Part shown: in pieces, positions 17,347 through 25,288 of the stretch
Position numbering within the stretch: the first letter of the stretch is position 1
Layout: each line of letters begins with the position of its first letter
Assembly (NCBI GenBank): GCA_934565415.1
Contig: CAKTHQ010000011.1
Span: 1 to 62,250, forward strand
Direction: 5' to 3'
From: an uncultured Oscillospiraceae bacterium
Lineage (GTDB): Bacteria; Bacillota; Clostridia; Oscillospirales; Oscillospiraceae
Length of the DNA: 62,250 nt
Translations under genes and position numbers: made by a program
Notes under the pieces: model-generated
The model's database searches: none
Seen by the model: only the letters and a program-made list of their open reading frames with translations
Told to the model about the DNA's origin: nothing

Positions 17347-17733
17347 TTATTCCGGCTTTTTCCGGGTATCCAGGAAGGATCCGATCCGGTCCAGGGTCTC
17401 CGGCACCATTTCCACAATCCGGTCCGCCGTGGTATTGGCAGGCTCCGCAATGGTCAGAATCCGCACATTGCCATCCTTGACCACCAGGAAGCATACAGGC
17501 GTCACCTTGACCCCGGCCCCAACGCCGCCGCCAAAGGGCATCTGCCCGGCCGCTGCCTTGCTGCTGGCAAAATCGGAGCCGCCGCCCCCTAAGCCGATGC
17601 TGATTTTGGACACCGGCAAAATGGTCGTACCGTCCGCCGTGGTAATGGGCTCCCCCACCACCGTATTGGCATCCACCATATCACGGATCTTCTGGATGGT
17701 GGTTTCCAGCATATTGGGTAGTTTTTCACTCAT
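17347..17733 (-). CDS. gerW: GerW/YtfJ family spore protein
   Basis: A 128-residue protein with the GerW/YtfJ pattern: VVGEPITTADGTTILPVSKISIGLGGGGSDF, then a Gly-rich loop GGGVGAGVKVTPVCFLVV. In Bacillus it is needed for a normal germination response. The start overlaps the DUF2953 gene by 8 nt. This is one of the stronger signs that the organism belongs to a spore-forming lineage. Confidence 0.93.
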   Translation of the reverse strand: MSEKLPNMLETTIQKIRDMVDANTVVGEPITTADGTTILPVSKISIGLGGGGSDFASSKAAAGQMPFGGGVGAGVKVTPVCFLVVKDGNVRILTIAEPANTTADRIVEMVPETLDRIGSFLDTRKKPE

Positions 17734-18346
17734 TGGTCTGCACCGCCTTTTGATTTTTCAGATTCATGTATAACTTGATTGCCCGGAAGCCGTACCCAAG
17801 TCCCAGGCCCAGGATGCGGCCCAGGGTAACGGTCAGGTCCATGGCAAACAGGACTTTTGTTTCTTCCGCCAGGAAGTCGCACTCTACTTCCACATTGCGC
17901 TTTTTGATGACCAGGGCCCGGTCCAGCCGCGGCATCAGGTTCCCCAGGGCCGCCCAGGCTCTGCCGTAATTGACGGCCACATCGCAGGGGTCGTCCCCTG
18001 CCAGTATCAGCTTGAGCTCCAAACGGTTCACCCGCAGCTTCCGGCGCAGGTCCCCTAAAAACCGGAGTCCCAGCCTTATAAACGGCAGGAACCGGGCAAC
18101 GGAGCCGCCGGAAGGCTGCTCCGCCTTTGGGGGCTCCTGCCGGGGCTCGGGCGGCTTGGCCCGTTCCGACTTCTTCTTTGGCTTATGAAGCCGCTTGTCC
18201 AGCCAATCCGGCATGGGGTATACCGCAATTTTTATTTTCCCCAGGAGCACCGCCGCGAAAAAGCCGTCCTCCCCGTAGCGAAGCCGAACGCCCAGGGGCA
18301 GGCATCCCAGGAGGATCGCAATCCCCAGGAAAATCAGCCAGCCCAT
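17726..18346 (-). CDS. DUF2953 membrane protein
   Basis: A 206-residue protein with a membrane segment at residues 3-20, a basic/Pro-rich linker (about 58-85) and a conserved core ending VTLGRILGLGLGYGFRAIKLY. The DUF2953 family (YtfI in Bacillus) regularly precedes gerW in spore formers but has no established function. It is overlapped by its neighbours at both ends (1 and 8 nt), so it is translated within the operon. Confidence 0.85.
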   Translation of the reverse strand: MGWLIFLGIAILLGCLPLGVRLRYGEDGFFAAVLLGKIKIAVYPMPDWLDKRLHKPKKKSERAKPPEPRQEPPKAEQPSGGSVARFLPFIRLGLRFLGDLRRKLRVNRLELKLILAGDDPCDVAVNYGRAWAALGNLMPRLDRALVIKKRNVEVECDFLAEETKVLFAMDLTVTLGRILGLGLGYGFRAIKLYMNLKNQKAVQTNE

Positions 18347-18912
18347 CAGTCCTTCGCCTCCCCGGAAGCTTCCTCCGGCAGCTCAATGGGCTCCCCAAAG
18401 GCGATCTTATCAATGGGTGGCAATTCTTCCAGAGAGCTGAGGCCGAAGGTCCGCAAAAAATCCGGCGTAGTCCGGTACTGAATGGGGCGGCCGGGAACGT
18501 TCAGGCGCCCCGCCTCCTCGATGAGCTTTTTGTTCAGCAGGGCCGCCACGGAATAGCTGCTGTCCGCCCCCCGGATCTGCTCTACCATAGCCTTGGTAGC
18601 CGGCTGGTAATAGGCAATGACGGTCAGCGTTTCCAGCTGGGAAGAGGAAAGCTTGGGGGGCTTCCGGGTTTCCAGAGTTTTCGTAATGTAATCGGCCATT
18701 TCCCCGGAGGATACCATCTGGTAGCCGTTTTCCAGCCGCAGAATGCGGATGCCCCGGCGGTTGTAGGCCAGGTCGTCCGCCAGCTTATCCAAGGCCCGGG
18801 TAATATCCTCGGGGTCCGTCTCCAGCACCTGGGCCATACGGCTGACCTCTACCCGCTCCCCGGCGGCAAAGAGAATGGCCTCCAGGACCCGGGTCAGCTC
18901 TTCTTGTTCCAT
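18346..18912 (-). CDS. scpB: Segregation and condensation protein B
   Basis: A winged-helix subunit of the SMC condensin complex, which binds ScpA. The 188-residue protein carries the family pattern VLEAILFAAGERVEVSRMAQVL and the typical LETLTVIAYYQPATKAMVEQIRG. The ATG directly follows the scpA stop. Confidence 0.96.
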   Translation of the reverse strand: MEQEELTRVLEAILFAAGERVEVSRMAQVLETDPEDITRALDKLADDLAYNRRGIRILRLENGYQMVSSGEMADYITKTLETRKPPKLSSSQLETLTVIAYYQPATKAMVEQIRGADSSYSVAALLNKKLIEEAGRLNVPGRPIQYRTTPDFLRTFGLSSLEELPPIDKIAFGEPIELPEEASGEAKD

Positions 18913-19710
18913 TTATGCCTTCTCTCCTTCCGCGGTCATATCCTTATCCAGCAGGCGGACACTGGGGTTCTCTCCAGAGCCGTCGTCTTCCAGCCGTACC
19001 GCATTGGTTTTGCACAGCTCCAAAATGGCCAAAAAGGTGGCTACCACCTCGGAGCGGGTTTTGTTGCCCCGGAACAGGGACTTCAGCCGCTCCACTCCCC
19101 GTAAAATCAGCTGGCGCAGCACCTCCCGGGACTTTTTTCCCACGGGGTAGGGCTCCTTGCCCACAATGCCCCGGAAATTCCGGGTAGAGGGGGGCAGCTG
19201 CCGCTGGTTCCGCTCGGCAATGGTTTCCAGGGCCTGCAGCAGGTCCTTTACATCGTGCTGATACCGGTAGCCGCTTATTTTTTTTAGTGGCTCCGGCTCC
19301 TTGGTAAAAATGCAGCGGCCGATTTCATTCCGGGGCTCCAGCTCGGCCACCGCCAGGCGAATCTGCTCCATGGCTTCCTTGCAGCGGCGCTGCAGCAGGC
19401 TCCGGCGCAGCACCTCCAGCTCGTCCTGGGCCTCCTGCTGCTCCGCGGCAGACAGGAGCATCTTGGTCTTGATGAGCATCAAGTGGGAGGCCATGGTGAT
19501 AAACTCGCTGGCAATTTCCATATCCAGCCGTTTCATTTCGTCCAGATAAGCCAGGTATTGCTCCAGAATGGCCGTAATGGACACATCCTGGATTTCAATT
19601 TTGTTCTTGCTCAGCAGCAGAAAGATCACATCCAGAGGGCCTTCAAAATCCTCCATAGTATCGCCCCTGGCGTGAACAACGCCCTGCAAATGGTATTGAG
19701 GCTGAGACAT
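18913..19710 (-). CDS. scpA: Segregation and condensation protein A
   Basis: The kleisin of the SMC-ScpAB condensin, needed for chromosome segregation. The 265-residue protein has the N-terminal motif FEGPLDVIFLLLSKNKIEIQDVSI and the later MASHLMLIKTKMLL, with a C-terminal winged helix (FLAILELCKTNAVRL). Start at 19710 is preferred for its AAGGAAA site; an in-frame ATG exists at 19770. It is the first gene of scpA-scpB-DUF2953-gerW-dacF-rluB. Confidence 0.95.
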   Translation of the reverse strand: MSQPQYHLQGVVHARGDTMEDFEGPLDVIFLLLSKNKIEIQDVSITAILEQYLAYLDEMKRLDMEIASEFITMASHLMLIKTKMLLSAAEQQEAQDELEVLRRSLLQRRCKEAMEQIRLAVAELEPRNEIGRCIFTKEPEPLKKISGYRYQHDVKDLLQALETIAERNQRQLPPSTRNFRGIVGKEPYPVGKKSREVLRQLILRGVERLKSLFRGNKTRSEVVATFLAILELCKTNAVRLEDDGSGENPSVRLLDKDMTAEGEKA

Positions 19711-19781
19711 ATCCGTTTCCTTTTCTTCCGGCAAAGGGTGTATTTTCCCCTTGCCCGATAACTTTGACACATATTTCCTGC

Positions 19782-19810
19782 ATTATACCATTGATTCTCT
19801 ACGGGCGCAA
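19782..19810 (-). promoter_or_regulatory. Sigma-A promoter of the scpA operon
   Basis: TTGCGC, a 17-bp spacer and a perfect extended TGGTATAAT. Transcription of the downstream spore genes from a vegetative-type promoter implies that any sporulation-specific control uses internal promoters I cannot see. Confidence 0.8.
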
Positions 19811-19848
19811 GCGGAAATAAAATAAATTAACGAAATATCTCAAAACGA

Positions 19849-19877
19849 TTGCAATTTCCGACAGGTTGTGATAAGAT
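19849..19877 (+). promoter_or_regulatory. Sigma-A promoter of the small membrane protein gene
   Basis: TTGCAA, a 17-bp spacer and TAAGAT, divergent from the scpA promoter. Confidence 0.7.
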
Positions 19878-19911
19878 ACACCTAGAAAATTGTCCGCCGG
19901 AGGGATGCACT

Positions 19912-20208
19912 GTGGGAAAGAAGAACCGATATCGTGAGCTGGAGCGCATGATGACCAGGATTTTAATTGCTGATGCACTCGTTTTCGTCCTGTTTCTCGT
20001 CTTTTCATCCAAAGGGTGGACTGTGGTCCGGGTTATCAGTGCCATTGTGGCGACATTGGCCTCCCTGCTGTCCCTTGCCTGGCTGTTCATCACCGGGGAA
20101 TTGATCCGCCGCCGCAGCTTCTGGATGGTAACCGGCTTTGGGTGCATTTTCCTGTGCCTTGTGGTATCCCTGATCCTCAAGTTCCCCTGTCCTCCGGTGG
20201 CAGGCTGA
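19912..20208 (+). CDS. Small membrane protein of unknown function
   Basis: A 98-residue protein with a short basic N-terminus and three hydrophobic segments (near residues 18-32, 38-60 and 71-90). I do not recognise the family. The GTG at 19912 is preferred, with CCGGAGGGA 6-8 nt upstream; an earlier in-frame start at 19849 lies on the promoter -35. A promoter upstream and a strong terminator downstream make it a self-contained gene, divergent from scpA. This dedicated signal set is the main evidence that it is real. Confidence 0.75.
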   Translation: MGKKNRYRELERMMTRILIADALVFVLFLVFSSKGWTVVRVISAIVATLASLLSLAWLFITGELIRRRSFWMVTGFGCIFLCLVVSLILKFPCPPVAG

Positions 20209-20221
20209 ATACAGATTTTTC

Positions 20222-20255
20222 GGGCACGCTGTCAAGTTGGCAGCGTGCCCTTTTT
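20222..20255. terminator. Terminator shared by convergent genes
   Basis: A 10-bp stem GGGCACGCTG/CAGCGTGCCC with a 9-nt loop and T5 on the plus strand. The minus-strand nucleoside kinase ends at 20258. Confidence 0.9.
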
Positions 20256-20257
20256 AT

Positions 20258-21958
20258 TTACCTGTAAAAGGTATTTCCGCCGATAAATTCCCGAATCAGG
20301 CTGGTAGGCGGAATTTCGTCGTCCACATCCGCCTCCTGCACAAAATTCAGCAGCTTTTCAATGTAGCGCACCTCGTCGAACCAGTCGTCCTCCGGCTGGA
20401 CCTGGGACAGCAGCGGATAAATGTGCTTTTTCAGAACGGCCAGCTCATACAGGGTAGAGCTGTTGAAAATCACATCCGCATTTTCCTGGAAGGGGAAAAT
20501 CCACTTTTTCTCCCCCTGCCGGACGGATTCCCACATGGATACGGTCCGCTGAACGGAGGAGCCCCGGGTTTCGTAGTCCCGGACGATCCGGCGGATCAGC
20601 CGCAGGTAGCTGGTGGGGATCCGGTTGTGATTGTCTAGGTTCAGGGGCAGCAGCGGGGAAACGTACATCCGGAAAATCAGGTTTTTATCCACGTTCTCCG
20701 GCAGCATCAACGGATTCAGCGCGTGCAGCCCCTCCACGATGATCACGGAATCCGCCTCCAGCCGGAGCTTCTCCCCGTGCCATTCCCGCCGGCCCGTCAG
20801 GAAATTAAAGGTGGGCAGGCTGACCTCTTCTCCCTTGAGCAGCGCCCCCATATCCTGCCGGAAAAGGTCGCAGTCCAGGGTATTGATGTGCTCCAGGTCC
20901 AGCTTTCCATCGGGGCCCGGGGCGATTTTATCCCGGTCGATGTAGTAGTCGTCCAGGCTCATCAGGATGGGCTTTTTGCCGTATACCCGCAATTGGGTTG
21001 CCAGCCGGTGAGCAGAGGTGGTTTTGCCGGAGGAGCTGGGGCCTGCCAGAAGCACGGCCTTGGCCCCCCGGGAGCAGACCATATCCGCCACCTGGGAGAA
21101 CCGCTTTTCGTGCAGGGCTTCGTTCACCCGAATCAGCTCCCTGATCTTTCCGGAGGCAGTCAGGTCGTTCAGGTCCGATACGTTTTGGCACTGCATCAGC
21201 CGGCACCAGCGCTCCCCTTCGGAAAAGACACTGAAAAACTGGGGCATGGGGGAAAGCTTCGCCACCCGGTCCGGCTCCAATTCGTCCGGATACACAAAGA
21301 GGAAGCCCCCGTCTGCCGGTAAAATGTCCCACACCGTCAGGTAGCCGGTGGAGGGCGCCAGCTCTCCGTAGAAATTGTCCAGGTAGTCTCCGTAGCTGTA
21401 CTCGCTGCAATAGTCATCCTTCCGCCAGCGCAGGAGCCGTGCCTTGTCCGGCTGGCCCTCGGCGGTAAACTGGGCAATGGCCTGCTCCTTGGGTACCCTC
21501 CGGCGGAGCAGGGGAATGTCCTGAGCCACGATCTTCTCCACCTGGGATTTGAGCCTGGCAGCGGAAAAGTCCCGGGCCTTATTTACGGAAATAAAAACGC
21601 TGGAGCCCAGGGTACAGTCCACGGTGCACTCCGCCTCCGGCCACAGCTGCCGCAGGGCCAGGAAAATCACAAACTGACCGGTGCGGATATACACATCCCG
21701 CCCGGCAGAATCCCGGATCCGGAGGAGGCGAACATTGCCGCCGGAGGCCGCCATGGCCCGGCGCATGGAAGGCCGGTCCCCTTCCCCGTCCCCATCCCGC
21801 AAAGGGATATAGTTCAGGGTAAACACCTCTCCGGCAATTCTGGCAGCCAGAGGCCGCTGGGAGAGCTTTTGCGCATTCATCCCCAAGTGTCCGATCAGCT
21901 CCAAAAGGCTCTGGCCTTTTTGGGCATCTATACTTCTGCCGTCGATATTTAGTTGCAT
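20258..21958 (-). CDS. Nucleoside (uridine-type) kinase with an N-terminal TGS-like domain
   Basis: A 566-residue protein. Residues 1-60 form a TGS-like domain, and residues 60-230 resemble the editing/N-terminal region of threonyl-tRNA synthetase. From about residue 295 it is a P-loop kinase of the uridine kinase/phosphoribulokinase family, with Walker A GPSSSGKT (306-313), LDDYYIDRDKI and a Walker-B-like VIIVEGLHALN. This fusion is common in Clostridia and often annotated as nucleoside kinase; its substrate is not established. It follows the SpoIID-like gene by 36 nt. Confidence 0.87.
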   Translation of the reverse strand: MQLNIDGRSIDAQKGQSLLELIGHLGMNAQKLSQRPLAARIAGEVFTLNYIPLRDGDGEGDRPSMRRAMAASGGNVRLLRIRDSAGRDVYIRTGQFVIFLALRQLWPEAECTVDCTLGSSVFISVNKARDFSAARLKSQVEKIVAQDIPLLRRRVPKEQAIAQFTAEGQPDKARLLRWRKDDYCSEYSYGDYLDNFYGELAPSTGYLTVWDILPADGGFLFVYPDELEPDRVAKLSPMPQFFSVFSEGERWCRLMQCQNVSDLNDLTASGKIRELIRVNEALHEKRFSQVADMVCSRGAKAVLLAGPSSSGKTTSAHRLATQLRVYGKKPILMSLDDYYIDRDKIAPGPDGKLDLEHINTLDCDLFRQDMGALLKGEEVSLPTFNFLTGRREWHGEKLRLEADSVIIVEGLHALNPLMLPENVDKNLIFRMYVSPLLPLNLDNHNRIPTSYLRLIRRIVRDYETRGSSVQRTVSMWESVRQGEKKWIFPFQENADVIFNSSTLYELAVLKKHIYPLLSQVQPEDDWFDEVRYIEKLLNFVQEADVDDEIPPTSLIREFIGGNTFYR

Positions 21959-21994
21959 AGATTCACCTTCTTGTCAGTATATACAAGTATATTA

Positions 21995-22978
21995 TCATTT
22001 TTGTGTGAACAATTCAACATATTTTCCAATACTTGTTCCCGGGTAATAGTGCTGCAGAATTTGGGCAAAGTCCGCCCCTTCCTTTGCCATAGCCTGGGCT
22101 CCGTACTGGCTCAGGCCAACCCGATGGCCGAAGCCACGGGTTTCAAAAAGCAGGCCGTCTGCCTCCGGGGCAGCCTCAAAGGCAGTGGATCGAAGGCCCA
22201 ACTTTTGCCGCAGCACGGTACCCGGAAAGCGCACGCCTCCCAGCTCCAGCCAGTCAACCCCACCGCCGGAGGTCCGCGCCACGGCACCCAGCCACCGGGA
22301 GGGGTCCTCCGGCAAGGAAATCCCCAGGGCCTCTTCCAGCTCTTGGCGGCCTGCCCATTTGGTATCCCGGAAATACATGGCGTTCTCCTCCCCGGGGCTG
22401 TCGGCAGCCCGTAAATAGGGATAGTCCGTTCCCCATACGGCCACGGCAGCCTCCGTCCGGCCGCCGGAGCAGGCAAAATAGGTGGCCTCAATCAGCTCCC
22501 CCCGGTAGCTCAGCACCAGGTCATCCGTCTGGCGGACCGCAGTGCGGACCCGTTCCAGGTTTTCCGGGCTTCCGCCCCGGTCCAGGTAGTCCCCCGGGTC
22601 CCAATAGGCCTGGCAGCAGCCCGGGTCCCGGCACAGGCTTCCGTCCCCGTGCTTGCCCCCCAAAAGCTGTGCCTTTCTCGTATAGGTTCTGGCTGCCACC
22701 GCCTGGGCCTTCAGTGCCTCCGCTTCAAAGTCCGCCGGGATCTCCCCCAGCACCACACCCGTCAGGTAGTCTTCCAGACTCTGCGTCTGTTTTTCTCCCG
22801 TTTCTTCCAGCACCGATACCGCAGCCTTCCCATCTGCGCCGGAAGCCTCCGGCGCCGTAAATTCCGGGGTTTCCCCCTGTGCGTTTCCCGCCAAGTGCAT
22901 CAGCGGCGGTGTCCACAGCAGCACAATGGCCGCCCCGATCAGAAGCCCCCAACCAAAATTGTGCGCTCTGCGTTTCAT
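21995..22978 (-). CDS. spoIID: SpoIID/LytB-domain protein
   Basis: A 327-residue protein with an N-terminal membrane anchor (residues 9-29) and an extracytoplasmic SpoIID domain. The key segment GEIPADFEAEALKAQAVAARTY contains the catalytic-type glutamate, and LCRDPGCCQAY matches the family cysteine motif. SpoIID is a lytic transglycosylase required for engulfment during sporulation; LytB-type relatives act on vegetative walls. Without spoIIQ or spoIIIAA-AH nearby, the sporulation role rests on similarity. An AAAGGGC site precedes the start. Confidence 0.85.
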   Translation of the reverse strand: MKRRAHNFGWGLLIGAAIVLLWTPPLMHLAGNAQGETPEFTAPEASGADGKAAVSVLEETGEKQTQSLEDYLTGVVLGEIPADFEAEALKAQAVAARTYTRKAQLLGGKHGDGSLCRDPGCCQAYWDPGDYLDRGGSPENLERVRTAVRQTDDLVLSYRGELIEATYFACSGGRTEAAVAVWGTDYPYLRAADSPGEENAMYFRDTKWAGRQELEEALGISLPEDPSRWLGAVARTSGGGVDWLELGGVRFPGTVLRQKLGLRSTAFEAAPEADGLLFETRGFGHRVGLSQYGAQAMAKEGADFAQILQHYYPGTSIGKYVELFTQK

Positions 22979-23045
22979 GCCCTTTCCCCCATTCCCATTT
23001 CAGCTGTACGGAACATCTTAGCATGAAGGATGGGGGAAATATGCC

Positions 23046-23077
23046 AAAAAGCCGAAGGCACAAAACCTTCGGCTTTT
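23046..23077. terminator. Terminator of the BadF/BcrA-type kinase gene
   Basis: The stem AAAAGCCGAAGG/CCTTCGGCTTTT lies 6 nt beyond the kinase stop, with T5 on the minus side. Confidence 0.85.
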
Positions 23078-23082
23078 AAAAT

Positions 23083-23991
23083 TCATCCCAGGCACTTGGC
23101 CAGCCGGATACCGCCCTGCGCGGGGGGAACCGTATTGACGATTACCGGTACGCCATGCTTTTCCATAGCGGCCACCGCCTGATCCCGGAAGCATTCGCTG
23201 TAAATAAGGCCTCCGGCCAGAACGATTTTCAGGTCCTTTTCTCCCTTGGCCCTTAAATTTTCCAGCATACGGCCGGCGTAGTCCGTCAGGTAGTCCGCCG
23301 CCTGCTGGCGGAGCTTTTTACACAGGGGAGATTCCGCCGTCTCCAGAACAATGGAGGCATAGGAGGCAATCTCGTCCCCCCGGGTCAGGGTGGAAAGCCG
23401 GTAGAGCATATCCTCCCGGCTGCCGCCCTGGGGCAGGAGCTTCTTTTCCACCTTCCGAAAGGTGAAGCAGTCCTCCCGGCAGCCATCCAGCCACAGGGCC
23501 ATTTCCCGCAGCAGCCGGGAGCCCATCCAGTAGCCGGAGCCCAGGTCGGAAAAGGCGTAGTTCCAGCCGCCGATGCGCATGGTTTCCCGGTTGCTGCCGA
23601 TGCCCATCACCACGGAGCCGGTACCGGCAATCACCGCCACCCCAGGCAGATCCGCCGCCGCCCAGAAGGGGAGCTCCGCATTGTTGACCACCGTCGTTCT
23701 TTCCGGCACAAAGCCTGCCTGCTCGATCATGGCCTCGTAAATGGTCCGGTCCTGCGGGGTATCGCAGCCGGACATTCCCCATACGCCTCTGGTAAGCAGC
23801 CGGGGCCGAACCCCCAGGCTTTCCATCTGCCGGGCCAAATCCCGCATATAGGCAAAGGCCGCCGCATTGCCCACCGCCTTAAAGCTGGTGGGGCCGCCCT
23901 GGATGCAGATAAGCTCCTTTCCCGCTTCATCCGCCACACGCAGCTCCGTCCGAACGCCGCCGCCATTGACACCAAGATAAAGATTTGTCAT
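23083..23991 (-). CDS. BadF/BcrA-type ATPase, N-acetylglucosamine kinase-like
   Basis: A 302-residue protein of the ASKHA sugar-kinase fold. The phosphate-1 loop reads GVNGGGVRT instead of the usual GVDGGGTKT; the D-to-N change affects a conserved position. Later motifs IAGTGSVVMGIG and ILAGGLIY are typical. Such proteins in Firmicutes phosphorylate GlcNAc or act as putative ATPases. The start at 23991 has AAGGAGAGAG 5 nt upstream; the in-frame ATG at 24051 is rejected. Confidence 0.82.
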   Translation of the reverse strand: MTNLYLGVNGGGVRTELRVADEAGKELICIQGGPTSFKAVGNAAAFAYMRDLARQMESLGVRPRLLTRGVWGMSGCDTPQDRTIYEAMIEQAGFVPERTTVVNNAELPFWAAADLPGVAVIAGTGSVVMGIGSNRETMRIGGWNYAFSDLGSGYWMGSRLLREMALWLDGCREDCFTFRKVEKKLLPQGGSREDMLYRLSTLTRGDEIASYASIVLETAESPLCKKLRQQAADYLTDYAGRMLENLRAKGEKDLKIVLAGGLIYSECFRDQAVAAMEKHGVPVIVNTVPPAQGGIRLAKCLG

Positions 23992-24059
23992 ATCTACTCT
24001 CTCCTTCAGCTCTATAGCCGGGCCCGATTTTACCCGTTCCGTCCATGTCAACTGTAAAT

Positions 24060-24088
24060 ACTGTATCTCATTTTCGACATAATTGCAA
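24060..24088 (-). promoter_or_regulatory. Promoter of the BadF/BcrA-type kinase
   Basis: TTGCAA, a 17-bp spacer and TACAGT, about 70 nt upstream of the ATG. Confidence 0.6.
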
Positions 24089-24143
24089 TAAAAATTTTTT
24101 ATGCCGGTAATCCTGTCATTTTTTGGACCGCTCTATCTTTTCC

Positions 24144-24172
24144 TTTACATCCTCCCGAATTTTCTGTATAAT
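24144..24172 (+). promoter_or_regulatory. Sigma-A promoter of apbE
   Basis: TTTACA, a 17-bp spacer and a perfect TATAAT. Confidence 0.8.
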
Positions 24173-24224
24173 TGGCCGGTACCCCACGAATGGGACCAGA
24201 CCATACATTTGCCGGAGGACCTCC

Positions 24225-25235
24225 ATGAAACGTTTTATATCCGTCTGCCTGCTGTTTTCCCTGCTCCTGGCAGGCTGCGCAAAAGAAGACCGGGAAAAAA
24301 ATGAGAGCAGCAGCATTTACCTGACCTCTATGGATACGGTCATGCAGCTCACCGCCTACGGTGCAGCCCGGGAAGAAGCCCTGCAAAAAGCCCAGGCAGA
24401 AATCGAGCGGCTGGACGACCTGCTCAGCATTGGAAAGGCGGACAGCGATGTTTCCCGCCTGAACAAAAATGGTTCCGGGGACCTGAGCCCCGATACCGCC
24501 TTTCTTTTGGCCCAAGCCCTGCAGCTGTACAGCGATACCCGGGGACTGTTTGATGTAACCGTCTACCCGGTGGTCAGGCTCTGGGGCTTTTATGACAAGA
24601 ATTATCATGTGCCCACCGACAGCGAGCTGTCCGCTGCCATGGCTCTTATGGGGGCGGACCGTATTTTCCTTGCCTACGATACCGGCCACGCCGTTCTGGG
24701 TCAGGGCCAGAGCATCGACCTGGGCGGCATCGGCAAAGGCTACACCTCCCAGCGGGTCACGGATATTTTAAAGGAAACCGGCGTGGAAAGCGCCATGGTG
24801 AGCCTGGGTGGAAATGTTCAGTGCCTGGGCACCAAGCCGGACGGCAGCCAGTGGAACATCGGCATCCGGGATCCCTTTGGGGACAGCCTCTACTGTGCCG
24901 TATCCATAGCGGACAAAGCAGTCATCACCTCCGGGGGCTACGAGCGGTATTTTGTCCGGGACGGCAAGACCTACCTCCACATTCTGGACCCCCGCACAGG
25001 CTACCCTGCGGAAAGCGGCCTGAGCTCCGTATCCATCATCTCTTCCGACGGCACCCTGGGAGACGGGCTGTCCACTGCGCTGTATATTATGGGCCTGGAG
25101 GAAGCCGCTAACTACTGGCGCAGCCACCGGGACGAATTTGACGCGGTTTTTATCACGGAGGACGGCACCCTCTACGCCACGGAGGGGCTGCAGGGGTCCA
25201 TCCGTTCAGAGCACGAAATTCAGTTTATCTCTTAA
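24225..25235 (+). CDS. apbE: FAD:protein FMN transferase (ApbE), lipoprotein
   Basis: Transfers FMN from FAD to a Thr or Ser of extracytoplasmic flavoproteins such as Rnf/Nqr subunits. The 336-residue protein has a lipoprotein signal with lipobox LLAGC and the ApbE core: MDTVMQLTAYG, IDLGGIGKGYTSQRV and VSLGGNVQCLG. The ATG at 24225 is preceded by CCGGAGGACC; an in-frame start at 24123 precedes the promoter and is wrong. No rnf genes are in the window, so its flavoprotein client lies elsewhere. Confidence 0.95.
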   Translation: MKRFISVCLLFSLLLAGCAKEDREKNESSSIYLTSMDTVMQLTAYGAAREEALQKAQAEIERLDDLLSIGKADSDVSRLNKNGSGDLSPDTAFLLAQALQLYSDTRGLFDVTVYPVVRLWGFYDKNYHVPTDSELSAAMALMGADRIFLAYDTGHAVLGQGQSIDLGGIGKGYTSQRVTDILKETGVESAMVSLGGNVQCLGTKPDGSQWNIGIRDPFGDSLYCAVSIADKAVITSGGYERYFVRDGKTYLHILDPRTGYPAESGLSSVSIISSDGTLGDGLSTALYIMGLEEAANYWRSHRDEFDAVFITEDGTLYATEGLQGSIRSEHEIQFIS

Positions 25236-25237
25236 AC

Positions 25238-25282
25238 AAAAAGGGGCTGTTGCAAAATTCGTTTTTGCAACGGTCCCCTTTG
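25238..25282. terminator. Bidirectional terminator between apbE and the SLH gene
   Basis: A two-part stem: AAGGGG/CCCCTT outside and GTTGCAAAA/TTTTGCAAC inside, with a small internal loop. Confidence 0.8.
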
Positions 25283-25288
25283 CTTTCC

